A stretch of DNA of 64,000 nucleotides from assembly GCA_949825025.1 (NCBI GenBank), contig OX463782.1, forward strand, positions 29,118,759-29,182,758, given 5' to 3'. The stretch comes from Siphlonurus alternatus. Lineage: Eukaryota > Arthropoda > Insecta > Ephemeroptera > Siphlonuridae. Made by a program: the position numbers and the translations under genes. Under the pieces are notes generated by a model that was given only the letters and a program-made list of their open reading frames with translations, was not told the origin of the DNA and made no database searches. Numbering within the stretch: the stretch's first letter is position 1; every line of letters starts with the position of its first letter. Below, piece by piece: positions 1 to 13,284 of this stretch.

Positions 1-149
1 TAGAATTTATGATAAATTATTATTTTTTATTACATATTTATATCATGGCAGCCATTTCATGTAATTTTCTTACGACAAAATGGCGGCATTTCATTGATAT
101 TAATAATACGTACTGGTATATGTTGTAATTATTGGTACATCTCACCGGT

Positions 150-540
150 GTTGTTCAAAGCGGCAGGTGTCAGAAGACTCCGAGTTGTAGAGTGATCGAG
201 GGTGCGGGCTGGGCTGCGTGCGGACGTGGCTGGCGCCGAGCGGTGGGCACGGCGCCTCCTCAGACCCCGGCTGACGACTGAGCCCGCCTGCTTGGCTGCC
301 TAGCCGGCGAGCGAGCGAGGAGCGCGCGGCCCCGCCAGAGCGCTCAATCGATGCAGCAGCGGCGGCGGCAGACAGAGAAGCAAGCAAGCCTGTGTGTGTG
401 CGAGTGTGCGGAGGTGTGGGGGAGAAAGAGAGGGAGGGGGGTGCTTGATGGAATCGAAGCGCATGCGGAGCAGAGTAGAGCCTACCCCGAGAGTGCGAGA
501 GAGAAAGAGAGAGCAGGAGGCAGCAGTGCGTTCCCTTTTT
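150..540. promoter_or_regulatory. GC-rich, CpG-containing island (promoter-like)
   Basis: This patch is far richer in G+C and CpG than its AT-rich surroundings, with GCGAGCGAGCGAG-type and GAGAGA tracts at its 3' side. A YY1/Pho-like motif (CAAAATGGCGGC) lies just upstream at 75-86. Translated frames are low-complexity and show no known domain. It may be a promoter or untranslated first exon, possibly for the bHLH gene 12 kb downstream, but no sequence evidence links them. Confidence 0.35.
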
Positions 541-2737
541 ACCAACCCACCCACCCAACCCCCTTCTTCTTCATTCTGTGTCTAACCACCCCTACCTTCT
601 TTTTTTTTTATTCCCCACCTCCTTTCTTCTCCTCCCTCTCTATCACCCTCCTGATTCATAAAGCAGCATGATAGACATACACCCCCTCTTTACTTGCACC
701 CTCTCTCGGTACACGTATGACGCACCCCCATCCCCTTTTTTCATACATTGCACTATATAGCTGGCTGATGGCTAGCTGCTGCTGTTACACCCTCCGCTCA
801 GTTTTTACATGCACGTATAATATGCCTTGCCTCCCCCTTTCCCTACCACTCTTGAGCATGTGATGCTAACAAATAATACTACACTTGTATAATCGAATAC
901 TGAGGGAGTGTTATAAATAAAAAAAAAAGTTCGATCCTCGTTGAATATACATTCTACTAATATAAAAAGTATCTTATGTAAGAGCTATTTAATTTTTTAT
1001 ATAGGTTCATTGAGCTTGTTTATTTATGTTCTGTGCATAAAAATATCTCAACAATAGCCTCTGTTATCACATGCTTTCGTCACTGAAATGAATGCTTGTG
1101 TAACTTTATTTTTATTATTACTTTAATTTTTATAATAATGAAATTATTTTACTATAAAAAGAGTGTTTAGATATTGAATAAAACAGATTATTAATATAAG
1201 ATTTAGATTTTTATAATACGTTTCACGAAAAACATTTTCATCTGAAGTCTTAAATTATCAATACAATAAAATGTTATTGAGAGAAGATTTATTAAATTGA
1301 AGTTATTTTTATTATTAGTATTGATCATGCAAAATAATATTATTTATGGAATTTAAAATTACATAATAAAGGAAACTTGAAGTAAAAAATATGAGCAATA
1401 TTAAATGGACAGCAAGAATCAGAAATCTTCAGCGCCGCTCGTCGGCATCTCCTAGCGACAGCAAGATAGGCAACCCTCTTGTCACGCGCGCTTAACAAGT
1501 TGCATGCTGCGAAGAAACGAAGGCGCTTATTTCCCGCTGCGCTTGGAGCTTAGATACTGGTTCTATTTATAGTTTCATTTATTAAAACACAATTGGGTAC
1601 TTACACTTACTTTAATTTACTAATTACGCACTAAGTTTGAAAACCCGAACCTTCCGAAACCCTTGACTTGAGCGTTTTGCGGGTTCATCAGGAACGGAGA
1701 CGGCCAAATTATTATTTATTGAGCTAAAATTACAAAACCATGGCACCAAATATAGTAAAGTCTATATTTTCCTTTGACTGAAGGAAATGTGTAAAATTCA
1801 GTCAAGATGGTTGCTACAGGTTTTTTCAACGAACCGGAAGTGCAATGGTCGAAAGCCATGCAGAGGAACCACATGGTGGAAAAGCGCAACAATTTACCTC
1901 TGGGTGGGAAATGTGGTTTTTGTCAAAAATTGTCACCCATCCAACTACTAACCATGCTCGGTTTTGCTTGACTTCGGTGATCTGACGTGACCCGCTCAAA
2001 CGCACTGCGCCACACTTTTCTATTAATAACATTGCATCTAATTTTGAGAAAATAAATTATCCACTATAAATATTATTAAAATATTTAATATTTACATATT
2101 GAAAATGAAACATTTGTCTGCAAAGTAAATACTCTGAAAAAATTTCCATTTTTTACTTCTTGATATTTACAGAGGTATAATAATTCTGTGCAGGTGCAGC
2201 GCTTTGACCAGCCGCATAGTTATTAATACTACCGCTCCATTGCAAATTCTCTCAGCACTCAGCATCCAAAGGTAAATCATTGCTGTGTATAATATCATAA
2301 GCGCAATTCACAAAAGAGTTATCCAGAAAGATATCCAGGTTTCTCACAAACTACGGTTAGCGACAGCCTATCTAAATGACACTAAAAGCGATTAGTGAGA
2401 AACCTGCGAATATCTTCTATATCATAAATCGTGTTCACTATATTCCACCAGATTTCGAGCACTTTTGTGTGAGTTTCATGACTTTGGACAACGAAGTGTT
2501 TTTTTTTATAAAATCAGCATCAAGATATATCCTGATTGAGTTTTTTACGGCTTACTTGTCATAATTACAAGATGGATAGTTATACTGTATATTAAAACAT
2601 TTCATTTGAAAAAATTTCCTACCTTTCCCCTCCCCTCTATTTTTAGAGGTCTTCTGACAATGGGCCAAGAGCTTACTTTCTTCTATACTTCTAAAAAAAT
2701 ATATTGATACCCAAACAGCATTTTTCTTGTTGCCATC

Positions 2738-2739
<2 letters not shown>

Positions 2740-2774
<35 letters not shown>
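2740..2774. repeat. Poly(T) tract, about 35 bases
   Basis: An uninterrupted run of T in non-coding DNA, one of many long A/T homopolymers in the window. Others are at about 20789-20810, 21351-21378, 26732-26768, 31577-31603, 35332-35358, 56859-56879, 59969-59988 and 60880-60900. Confidence 0.9.
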
Positions 2775-2778
<4 letters not shown>

Positions 2779-5700
2779 GCATGAAAAACACGTAAGGTTT
2801 TAGAAGGATTGAGTTTTTAACATTAATATGTATATCAATTTTTAGTTTGATAAAAAACTGGACAATTTATTTTTACATAATTAAATGTAAAATTCACAAA
2901 TTAAATTTCAGGAGACTTTAACGCAATTTTAATCATGTTTAATGTACACAATCATTCAAACCTCAAGGATTTTCAAAACTCTAGAAGGATTGTAAGATTT
3001 TACAGACCGAAAATGTTTAAAAATAAAAGTTAATGACAAAGAAAAAAACAGAGTGACATAAATGTTGAAAATAAAAGTGATGTATTTGAAGGTCAACTGC
3101 TGTGGACATTGAAGGACAACAATAATGCATCTTGACTACTGGTGCTGAGTGACGTTAATTGGCGTCAAGTCGTATAACCAGTTGACACTTGGCAGTTACA
3201 CCACTTTAATGCCACACCTATAAACAAGATAATGTAACATTTTATAATGTTAGAATTTTTTATCAATTTTACGTCAAACATTGTAAGCATGAAATAAATA
3301 TTTGATGTTGTAGATATTTTTTTATATACTAAAAGAACATTAGGTCCACTAGGGATATGAAAATCGTTATAATTATTTACAAATATTTACATCAAAATTT
3401 TCTTTTTCTCAAAATTTCCTAACATTATAATTTTTCATTATTTAATTACTAAAATAGCTTTATAATTAATATAAAAACATACATTAAAGTAGCTATAATG
3501 TATTACGTATATTTTTATGGTACAGTATACAAATGAATAAAAAAAAATCAATATATTACTGCTGATTTATGATTTGAATAGCCTTTATATACAAAAAGTT
3601 CCATACCAAGTTTCAATTAAAATTTATACAAAAGAAATAGCTAGCATTCGATTTAAATGGCTGTCACTACAGCAGCAGTGTGTTTAAATGGCTTTGGTTC
3701 GTCTGCATGCTTGCTGCAACTCGTTATGTTTGAAGGGGGAGGGGGTGGCGTGTCCGGTCATGGCGAGACGAGGGTGGAAGGGGTGGGGGGGGGACACGCG
3801 ACCACTGCTCATTGTATCGAGGGAGAGAGGAGGGATCAACGTTTTAAAAAAATATTAGATGGGTTTTTATCAGTTCTGACTGATGTAGGAAAGGTTTTGA
3901 CTGACTATCTCTCTACCATGTATATTATGCTTGCAACCCTCCATGTGCTGCTGTACCATGTACTTATAACTCAACCACCTAAACATAACATAGTAACATT
4001 GCATAATATTTTCATGTTTTTTTATATCAATTTTTAATGACATAACTTTCTTTTGTGTAAAAAATAAATAAGGATGCAAAAATATATGGAAAAAATATAT
4101 TTGCAGTGAAAAACAAATTATAATAGTCATTAATAGTGCATTGTAGTTGTTTGTATTTCAATTTAGGAGCTGATTTGTAGTGATGGTCAAATTTCGTATG
4201 CATATATATTTATATTATTTTCTGTTAAACAGTTTTCCGCAATCCATGCTTTACCATTTTTCAAATCAAACACGACAAAAAATATATTCAAAATAAAAAT
4301 ATTGCAGTGAATATTAATAATAAAAAAATTTATTGATATCATATTTTGAATCATTTAAATCCACATGAGTAAAGCTCAAAGTAAAAATATATTGAATTGT
4401 TAAACATTTTTTTGAAAGAAATCTTTTTTGAGTCCTCTTTTTTTGATGTCTAGAAAACAAGATTTCAGTACTTTTAATCTTTCCGCATCAATGCTCATAG
4501 CCCCTGAAGCTATGAGGGGACAAATCCTTTGATGGAACTTACTGAGCAAACCATGTTGAAAATTCCATCAAGTTAATTTGAGCATATAGTGAGATTCAAA
4601 ATAATAAGCTTTATCATTCCAACAGAAATAATATCAGTTCAATGCTGCGTTATTTTAGTTCCCGCTTCCATGATAATGTTTGAATAATTTTAGAAACTTG
4701 AATACTAACGAGCAAAACCACATCCATAAGCTAGCAACAGAATTTGCATATCACAGGGAATAAAGTAATGCAGCATCGTTCATACGCATATCTTAAAGTG
4801 TAATTTTGTATTTGTACTGTTTTAAAAATAAAATATCAATAATTTTAGTGAAAAAAAAAATACATTAATAATGGTCAAGCCATATGGTTGTTTTTTAATG
4901 TAGGAAAAAATATAGATCTGCTAAGTTTTCACTGGCGTGGAATTTTCAAGTGACGTTGCATTTATCACGAAAATATTATAGAAAATTCTAAATTGTAAAT
5001 CTTATTTCTATTTTTAATGTGTATATGTTGTACTGTAGATGCGGTCACTTTTTCAATTTATTTTCTGTTTAAACTTTGAGTAATGATACCTAGATATGGT
5101 AATAATATTTCATAAAATATTGGAAATTTTAATATTGATTTTCACTATTTTCATATCCATGCATGATTTCTGATAGATGGAAAAGTGACGAGTAAGGATG
5201 GAATAAATCTATTCATTCAACAAAAGAATATTTTTTAAAGAGGTTGCGTGCAACATTTTGTTAATAATAAATTAAAGAATTCTCCAAATCAATCAATCAA
5301 TTAATGTCAAATCTTAATAAAAAGTAAAGGTAAACATTTCAAACTTGATTTCCGTAATATTATACAAATAATTAATGCTATCTAAGTATAAAGCATTCTT
5401 TCAATTTGTTTTAATTGATTCATTATTTCAACTTTTTCAATCCAACATTAATGTAATATTATGTATTGTTAAGAAAGGTATAATATAAATATCATTTTTG
5501 TAATGTAACTCTGATAAGAATGATAATAAAATAGATTCCATGTATCGTGGCATCACATTTCAGTGGGCTATTTAAATGTAGAAAACTGATGGTTTAACGA
5601 TCTTGCAGCTAGCTAAAAGTGTGCACTTTTTTCTCGTTAAGAGCAGGTAGGGGGATGGATGGAAGGTTATAGGTTGGCTGCTGCTGCTACCTAGGAAGCC

Positions 5701-6169
5701 CTGGGCTTGCTCACGTACGTACGTGTGTAATTTGGCTGAGGTTAAACAAAGGCGGGTTTGGTCGATGCGAACGAAGAGAAACAGGGGAAAAGTAGGGGGG
5801 AGGCTGCGGGCTCCTTGTTGCTAGGCTGCCCGCCCGACCCGCGCGCTTGCCGGGTTGCCAACGACACGGCGCTATCGCACGCAGCAACGTCGAAATTAAA
5901 ACTTTTCCCATTCAACGTGGTGAATAAATGACCATATTTATTTTTTATTTTTCTCTTATAAAAATCTTTAAAATTTACTTCCTTTTTTTCTTTCTTAAAC
6001 CTCCTATTTTTTATTATAACCAGATTTCTATAATAATAATATTTAAACTATGCGTATATTATATTTACATATTTAATGTTATATGAAGTGAAATTTCTAA
6101 TGCTTATATATAAGTACGTGATATATAAGCATTAAACATTTGACGTTGTAACTTATGATGAATGTTTCA

Positions 6170-6540
6170 GTGCTTGAGAGTGCTAGGGTACACACACACA
6201 CACACCATCACTGATGGGAGGAGAAAAAGGAGGAAAAGCGCGAGCACCCTTGCCTTCTCTCTCTCTTGCTTGCTCTCCGCGCCTCTGGCTGCTACTCGTG
6301 CTGCAAATCAATACGCCGCGAGGTGACGTCAGTCCTGGACCACGGCTCGTTACTATGGTTACCGCCGCCTCTCTCTCTCATCTACCCTCCTCTCCCTTCT
6401 CTCCCCCACCGTTAGAGGAGCGCGCTTCGAGCCCCGCACAACAAAATCCCAGCAGCAGGGCGAATTAATTTTTCACCACGGTGCTTTTACTACAACTGCT
6501 GTGAGTGCCGACCGACTGGGCTATCATCCAACCTGCAACT
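6170..6540. promoter_or_regulatory. GC-rich island with CRE and RFX X-box
   Basis: This GC-rich patch contains a perfect CRE palindrome TGACGTCA (6324-6331). Seventeen bases on, at 6349-6362, is a 14-mer that on the minus strand fits the RFX X-box consensus GTHNYYATRRNAAC at every defined position. A short CA repeat lies at 6192-6205 and CT-rich stretches flank it. X-boxes bind RFX factors and CRE sites bind CREB/ATF-family bZIP factors. Close spacing of the two is typical of real regulatory elements, but function here is inferred from motifs alone. Confidence 0.4.
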
Positions 6541-7909
6541 TGATAACCATATTGTTTATACATGAATGCAATATTTGGAAATGTGAGATTATATATTAAT
6601 GGTTTTACTATTATAAAAATCAATGGATGTAATAATTTTTATAATAAAAAAATAAAAGTAACATTAAACATGATTGAATATTAATAATGATATTAATTTT
6701 TAAAATTTATAACATTGAATTTAACATGATGAAAAAGAGGAAACTCATGTAAAATAATAATAATTACAACTAAATAATTTATCAAAAATAATAACTATAA
6801 CATCGCATTAATTGTTAATGCTTGGACTGCAAGAGAAATGCGTTAAGTTACATTTTAACATTAATTTAGATTCATTAATTATGTACAAAGCAATTTTGTG
6901 TGCTATAATATTTTCCATGTAAAGAAGTTATGACGAGAATAAAACTTGTTAATATGCTACAGTGCTAGCTTGTTTAACATACGAGTAGATTCAAATTATT
7001 TAAATATGCTGATATGTACGAAAAAAGTTTGTTACCTTCAAAATTCTTACATAAATGTAGAAATTTCTAATGAGTTTTATAGTTCTATATTAGCAGCCCA
7101 TTTTTTTTCTTTAGAATGTATATAAACTCAATTAATTAAAAATTATCTTGGTGATACTGACAAGATATATTGGATAAAGAAAAATAAGATTCTTGACAGA
7201 CAAATGTTGAAATTTCTCTTATGAAAAAGTATAGTAAAATTTTAAAATAGTTTCTCTTCATCATCAACTGTCATTTTATTAAAATTTCATATAAGTAATT
7301 GAAATTAAAACTATTGAAGTAACAAATCAAATAACTTGTAATTATATATTGAAATATATTAAAACAAGGGTAACATATTGACATGTTTTAATTTGCATAG
7401 TATGAACTGTACATGTGCGTTCTCACAGCAGCAAAGTACACGGGCCTCGTCAGTAGCAATCGATCGAGCTCTGCGTTTCTGTCACTTCATCGTGCAAGCA
7501 GCCAAACGATATTTATGTGCACAACTCTCAACGTAATATTAATAGTAGTTGTGTTTATTTACACTACAATGATCACATTATATCTATAGTTACAATAATT
7601 ATAGTTTATCAATTGAAGTAGAATTGTATAAAAAAATAATAATTTTGATATATTTGACAACTTTATAATATTAACTAATAAAAATATATTTATATACATA
7701 ATAAAAATAAATTGTTTTTATTTCTATTTTTCACCTGCAAGTATACTGTATATACTAGAAAAAAAATAGAGTGAAGCTTATTGTTGCTGTAGTAAGTTGC
7801 GATACAGCTAGCCAAAGAAAAAAAAAACATAGTGGAGGATATTATATACGAAAAGAAAAAGTGTTGCGAAAAAAAAAAATGTTATAAAAAAAATATAGAA
7901 AAGAATGAG

Positions 7910-8160
7910 CTCTTTCGCTCGTTGGTTTTCAGTGGGAAAAGAACCTGCTGTAGGTCTGTGTGTGAGTTTCCCCCTTCTTCTCCGCCCCTGGAGAGGGTAA
8001 GACAGGCAGGGCTGCTGCTGCTGGGGTATTGATCTTGCTCCACACAGCATCCCTCCCCCTCCTCCTTCTCAACACTGGTGGCTAAGCACACGGCAGGCGG
8101 GCAGGCCACCACCGCGGCACTGAGCACACTTAGCTCCTCTCGCACTCTATACCCCAGCTA
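7910..8160. promoter_or_regulatory. GC-rich patch, possible regulatory element
   Basis: A GC-rich segment in AT-rich DNA with CT-rich and CCTCC tracts. Frames on both strands stay open for about 65-90 codons, but their translations are low-complexity and match nothing I recognise. It is listed as a compositional feature only. Confidence 0.25.
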
Positions 8161-9049
8161 GCCTTGATGAGAAACTGCACAACCGTGTAATAAGAATATT
8201 ACCGATAAACAACCCTAAACTTACCCCATACTGTTTAACCCCTTTCTCTAATACACACAAATAACAAATACACTTTCTCTCTTTTTTTTTTCTCCTACTG
8301 TTACGTAATATTCTTAAAGCTGATACCTTTTATTAATAATAACTTAAGAAAATTTTGTAGATTTTTTATTATGTTTATTTTTTTTTAATAATTTAAAACA
8401 ATTTTCTCACTTTCTTCTTTTTTTCGGTGTTAAATTATTTATAATTTTCACATAACAGTAAAAGGGGATTTTTACTACAGATGTAACGTTATGCATAATG
8501 ATAATGGAATACAAAATTGCACATTATGTTGCATATTACCTTGTAAATGTCTATTTAATTTTTCACTGCTATATGTATAGCTACTTCATTATGCAATTTA
8601 TTTCTCTATCTAAAAATAGTGCAGTATTGATTTGAATTTTTTTATAATGCATATTCTGTATTTTAGAACAATTTTTTATCTAATTAAAATTCTAATAGCG
8701 GTAAGGTAAATATTGTTGTATATTTCCATGATACATTGTATTGCTTGTACGAGTACATACATTGTTACATTGTACATATTACTTGCATTTAAACGAGTAC
8801 AAAGAAGCAATGAAAACATATAATGTATTTTAAATTTATGTTCATACTATATAGTAACTCAGCAAATTGCATGCGTTTTGCTGGCATTAAAATTACTATT
8901 GCATATAGTTTAGTTTATAATTATGTGTGTTTTTTCTCAATTAAGATATGCAACACACCATGCAGCTTGCTGGGTCAAAAGTAAATAATGAGATGTTGTG
9001 TATTGACTATTGACAAGTACAAAATGTACTTGTATATGCAATGTACTTT

Positions 9050-9050
<1 letters not shown>

Positions 9051-9106
<56 letters not shown>
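9051..9106. repeat. Poly(A) tract, about 56 bases
   Basis: An uninterrupted run of A. It could be a simple slippage repeat or the tail of an old retroposed sequence lying upstream on the + strand. I see no RNA polymerase III boxes or protein similarity before it. Confidence 0.9.
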
Positions 9107-9107
<1 letters not shown>

Positions 9108-12055
9108 ACTACTAGAACTGCACAAACACACATATTAAGAAACAAAAGAAATCAGATAAATAGTTTAATTTAAAAACTCTATTAATGGAAATTAATCGAT
9201 ACTTCATTTTCACATATAAATTATAATGTAACATGATATTATAATTTATAATATAATAAATTATAATGGAATGGAGATGTCATGCAGGAATTAACAAATA
9301 TATTTTGAAAGAAGTTACGTATATATTATATAGAAGAATATTCACTTGTACTCCAAAACTCGTTGCGGCTTACGTTATAGCAAGCGGATTGGCGCGACGG
9401 GGAACGAAGAGAGAGAGAGAGAGAAACTCTCCTTGCGTAACCCCGGGCAACACCAGATTGTTTCCCCATCAAACCGAGCTGCCACTACGAAACCGTTCAA
9501 CCGAACATTATCCAAGCCTTTCCTATATATATTGGATGATGTCTATACTATGAAATGTACCATACCAGTATAGAACTTAAACCGTACAATCCATACTTAA
9601 GTTTTTATAAAGGTCAAAGGGTTATTATATAAAAATGTATTGAATTGAAATAAATTTCTTTTAGATAAAAACTTTTAAAATCATAATTTATGTTTTTAAA
9701 AAAATCAGTAGTATTTTGATAAATTATATATTATATAAAATAAAGTTAAGCAATACAGTAAAGATATGATCAATATAAAAATTTATTTATGAACAACATC
9801 AGTTCATATATACATAAAAAGTTATTATATAATTTGACATGTTGTCGCCATCTTGGATGACTTGGTTTAAAATATACGAGTGGAATATAAAGCGAAATGG
9901 CGTCTCGTTAATTAGTCAGCTCTCCGCACCACATTCCCCTGCAGGGCTTGCAGACCCTAGCTATAGCCCGTCCTCGCGTCATTGGTGCTCCCTCACCCCC
10001 TTGGTATATATACCAACGTCCACCCATGCAAATTCCCTTCCAAACGCATAGCCCTAACAAATCTTGTTATTAGATTCATGTACACCATGTATAAACAGAA
10101 TATTCATAACATGTATAGTAACCGCAATGACGTCACTATTATACACAGTTCATTCAATTAAAAATATAATGATATATATTTTTTATATCTTACTATTATT
10201 AAAGAAACTTAACTTTTTAAGTTTGAAAAAAAAAAAATGTTATTATTATATATGTATACAAAATAAGTATATGACGTCAATGGGTTTTTAAAACTCTTAT
10301 CTTTATGCTCTTTAATAATTATTTTGGTGGTCTTTTTAGTTATGCTAAGATGGATTAATGCTTGCTATGTGTATGTAGATGAAAGGGGGGAACAAACTGC
10401 GACCCATTGTTGTCCTCCCTCTCTCCCCTCATACACCCCATCTGATCGCAACATCACCCCTCATGGTAAAAGTCCCCTCGGATATCGCGACCCCTTCTGT
10501 TCACTACCCTAAAAATTTCATCTTAGTTGCCAGCAAACACCATCTAACGGTGGTCCATAGACTTAAATATTCAGAATATTTGCAATTTTTTACATAATTA
10601 AATAAAATTTAGCCTTATTATCGTAAATTCTTTAATTAAAACGTGTATAAATTTGTAAATCAGCTAAATTTTGTACTTTTTGATAACTTTCACGCATAAA
10701 ATTGATGATGAACAGATTGGTACTTGAGATAAAATAATAAGTTGAGACATCTAGCGGGATGCTGTTGAACTAATTTTCAGACGCGGATGGAGAGAAGTAA
10801 ACTGTGATTTGTATTACACCTGGGTGAGTATTTATTACACCAAAACTAATTAGTTTACATCATATAAATAGCATTTAAATTGTATAGAAACTTTCATGAA
10901 ATTAGTAGTTATTATTTGGAATATTTACTAGCATGATTCTATAAGATTTAAAGCGGTGTTTTGATCGATTATTATTTCGGTCCAGGGATTGAGAGGGGGT
11001 GGGGAAACAATCATGGTGCATGGTGCATTGCTCTATTGTGTGCTTGACGATAAGAATACAAAACTTCTTTTTTTTTTATTGAGTTTTTCGCAAACATTGA
11101 AAAGTTTGCCCTTGCTAGCAAAATGTTTATGCAACACGCATGACATGAATGCCGAACAAGTTGCTAGACTTTCAGGGGAATAAATTATAAAGAATAGAAT
11201 GTTTTTTTGTTGAAATGCACAATCGTAAGTAGGATTGAACTACATTTTTATAATGTATACGTCATTTTTGATATAAAATGAACATACTAATACTATTATT
11301 TATTACATAACAATAGACAAATTATATACTGTATAATTTGCATATTTTTTTCATTGTAGCTTTTTATTCTTTTTACAATAAAATTTAAAAAATTAATGAT
11401 GCATTTGAATAAGGTTGTAAAACCTTGTAATTATTCCAACTACTATTTTTAATGCAATAAATTCTTAATACTTTTAATATAATCTTCTATTAAAATTTTG
11501 AATAAAAAACATAATATAAAATTATACATGCCGTTTATAAAGGTTAAGTTTTGTAACATTTTTGTACCTATTCCTTTAATAAAGTCATCACCTAAATTAC
11601 ATATAATTTATATGCTAATAATAACCATAGAAAAATATATTTCTCTATGTAATAACGCTGTACAACCAGCACAACTATAATTAATATTATAATTAATTAA
11701 AAAGTATTAGATTTAACAATAAAAATGAAAAAAAATAGTCAATATATATATACATATATATTTCATAAACAAATAAATTATTTGCTCGGTAGATCGATTG
11801 ATGCGTAACAAATAACAATATATATTATAACATATATATTACTGAATTTATCGAAATGAATAAAACATTACAGCTTCTATTTTTTTTTTTTTTTTTCATT
11901 ATTGCAAGTCTTATAATGACTTATAATAAATTTAGCTTGAAATAGCTTTATAAGCGTTACTAAAATAAAAACATAATAAATTATATTGAAGACCTGAAAC
12001 AATATTTCACATTAAATTAGCAACTTTGTATTTTCTTTGCTAACTGTGTTATCTT

Positions 12056-12065
12056 ACCTTGCAGG
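12056..12065 (+). other. Splice acceptor before the bHLH coding exon
   Basis: A pyrimidine-rich stretch ends in CTTGCAG, with the AG at 12063-12064 directly before the in-frame run GAT GCT GAG ATG. Reading upstream, the frame would otherwise begin at TTG inside the acceptor, which is not a eukaryotic start. The exon therefore most likely begins at 12065 and the 5' untranslated region is spliced. Confidence 0.65.
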
Positions 12066-12073
12066 ATGCTGAG

Positions 12074-12907
12074 ATGGACAACGTATTTCCGTTTCCCGCT
12101 GAATCGAGCTTACATCTGCACCCGTCCCTGCACCCGCAGCAGCCCTCTACACCAGAGGTACCGTCCCCTGGGCCGCACCCACCTGGACGACGCACCCCTT
12201 TGAGCGCCGTCGGACTGGCAGGCTTCTACTTCCCATCTCCAGGGGGTTCCGCTCACCATCATGCACCCCCTGGACCTGCGTATCACCACGGTGGTCCCGG
12301 CACCAGCGGATATCACATGCTCAAGGACGAGTTCACACGTCACAGAGACGAGAATCACCAGCCAGGTGGCCCTACACCATTCCATCCTAACCATAATCAC
12401 ACTTCATCATCTTCCTCGTCTCCCGCCAACTCTCCTCCTCCTGTACCAGCTTCTCGTCAACCCCGCATCTCTCCTCCTGGTGTCGGACCTCCACAAATGG
12501 GAAAGAAAGGACGCCAGGGTAAGACTGTGCGTCTTAACATCAATGCACGTGAAAGACGTCGCATGCATGATCTAAACGATGCTCTCGATGAACTAAGAAG
12601 CGTTATTCCTTACGCACACTCTCCAAGCGTACGTAAACTGTCCAAGATTGCAACTTTATTACTTGCTAAAAATTATATTCTGATGCAAGCCAATGCTCTG
12701 GAGGAGTTACGACGTCTGATTGCGTTCCTCCAGCAAGGGACGGCTCATGCTCCAGTCCCTGCCTCATGTTACGAACTAGCGGCGGCTGCAGCAGCGGTCT
12801 CAGGATTTCCTACCTCTACTGCTGGACCTGCTTCAGGTAATGCAGCACCTGGCGAAACGTCTGATCCAAACCAGGAAGATCAGTTGGCTGCTCAGGAGCA
12901 AAATTAA
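12074..12907 (+). CDS. Oli: bHLH transcription factor, Oli/BHLHE22-23 (beta3) family
   Basis: This exon encodes a 277-residue nuclear basic helix-loop-helix transcription factor. Residues about 153-210 are the bHLH. The basic region reads [17 protein letters not shown], with the E160/R163 pair typical of E-box (CANNTG) binding. Helix 1 follows, then a loop with [12 protein letters not shown], helix 2 with [11 protein letters not shown], and the conserved extension [13 protein letters not shown]. This signature separates the beta3/Oli group from NeuroD/Neurogenin and is known from vertebrate BHLHE22/BHLHE23 and fly Oli. Family members form dimers and usually act as repressors in neuron subtype specification; that is family knowledge. 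The N-terminal 145 residues are rich in Pro, His and Ser and the C-terminus carries an Ala run; both are low-complexity and poorly conserved in the family. ATG 12074 is the first in-frame ATG after the acceptor at 12064, and the coding part is a single exon ending in TAA. Orthology is firm at family level; the fly symbol is used because an arthropod is inferred. Confidence 0.93.
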   Translation: MDNVFPFPAESSLHLHPSLHPQQPSTPEVPSPGPHPPGRRTPLSAVGLAGFYFPSPGGSAHHHAPPGPAYHHGGPGTSGYHMLKDEFTRHRDENHQPGGPTPFHPNHNHTSSSSSSPANSPPPVPASRQPRISPPGVGPPQMGKKGRQGKTVRLNINARERRRMHDLNDALDELRSVIPYAHSPSVRKLSKIATLLLAKNYILMQANALEELRRLIAFLQQGTAHAPVPASCYELAAAAAAVSGFPTSTAGPASGNAAPGETSDPNQEDQLAAQEQN

Positions 12908-12992
12908 CAACGTGACCAATCCTATATTCTGGAAAGCTCATAGTATGTGTCTAGATGCTAAATTGTATTGGATAATTGAGATAAATTAAATC

Positions 12993-12998
12993 AATAAA
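12993..12998 (+). terminator. Candidate poly(A) signal of the bHLH gene
   Basis: AATAAA lies 86 bases after the stop codon. Further AATAAA-type hexamers occur near 13943-13956, so a longer 3' UTR that includes the foldback element at 13107-13284 is also possible. Confidence 0.5.
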
Positions 12999-13106
12999 AA
13001 TTTTGATAGTAAGTAATGAAAATTCAAATCTAATTCAAATACTTTTACCAGCAGATTTGAATTTATTATTGCATACCATCGAACTGATCTTGTTACTAAA
13101 AACAAT

Positions 13107-13284
13107 GGGGGGCATTCACAAAGCACTTTAACCCCAATTTTAGCCCCAAGTTTTATCCCTGGTACTAAACATGGTGCTAAACTAGAAGCTAAAAATGGTT
13201 AGCCCCTGGTTTAGCACCTTGTTTAATACCAGAGATAAAACTTGGGGCTAAAGTTGGGGTTAAGGTGCTTTGTGAATGCCCCCC
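13107..13284. mobile_element. Foldback MITE (178 bp) with GGGGGGCATTCAC termini
   Basis: Nearly the whole segment is an inverted repeat. The left end GGGGGGCATTCACAAAGC is mirrored by GCTTTGTGAATGCCCCCC at the right, and the arms stay complementary almost to the centre (TTTAGCCCC, TTTAGCACC). The trinucleotide AAT flanks both ends (13104-13106 and 13285-13287), compatible with a 3-bp target duplication of PIF/Harbinger type, though three bases can match by chance. It has no coding capacity. It lies 200 bp after the bHLH stop codon and may be transcribed in its 3' UTR. Confidence 0.8.

Larger units (their letters stand above)
1..12064. other. Non-coding region upstream of the bHLH gene
   Basis: No open reading frame here resembles a known protein; the frames present are short, low-complexity or out of context. 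The background is strongly AT-rich. GC-rich patches stand out at about 150-540, 1420-1540, 5640-5900, 6170-6540, 7410-7510, 7910-8160, 9370-9510, 9840-10060 and 10370-10560. Several contain CpG-rich, GAGA- or CT-rich and CRE/X-box/YY1-type motifs, so they look like promoters, enhancers or untranslated first exons rather than coding sequence. Since the bHLH coding exon begins just after a splice acceptor, at least one upstream untranslated exon should lie in or before this region. I could not identify it. One weak candidate is the stretch ending in a good donor (GTGAGTAT) near 10825. Confidence 0.6.

Noticed and set aside
351..671. 106-codon open frame on the + strand in a GC-rich patch
   Set aside because: The translation is low-complexity (Arg/Glu-rich, then Phe/Ser/Pro-rich from CT and T tracts), matches no family and overlaps equally long frames on the other strand.
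12059..12073. TTG start for the bHLH protein
   Set aside because: The TTG lies inside the splice acceptor TTGCAG and is not a usual eukaryotic start; the first in-frame ATG after the acceptor is 12074.
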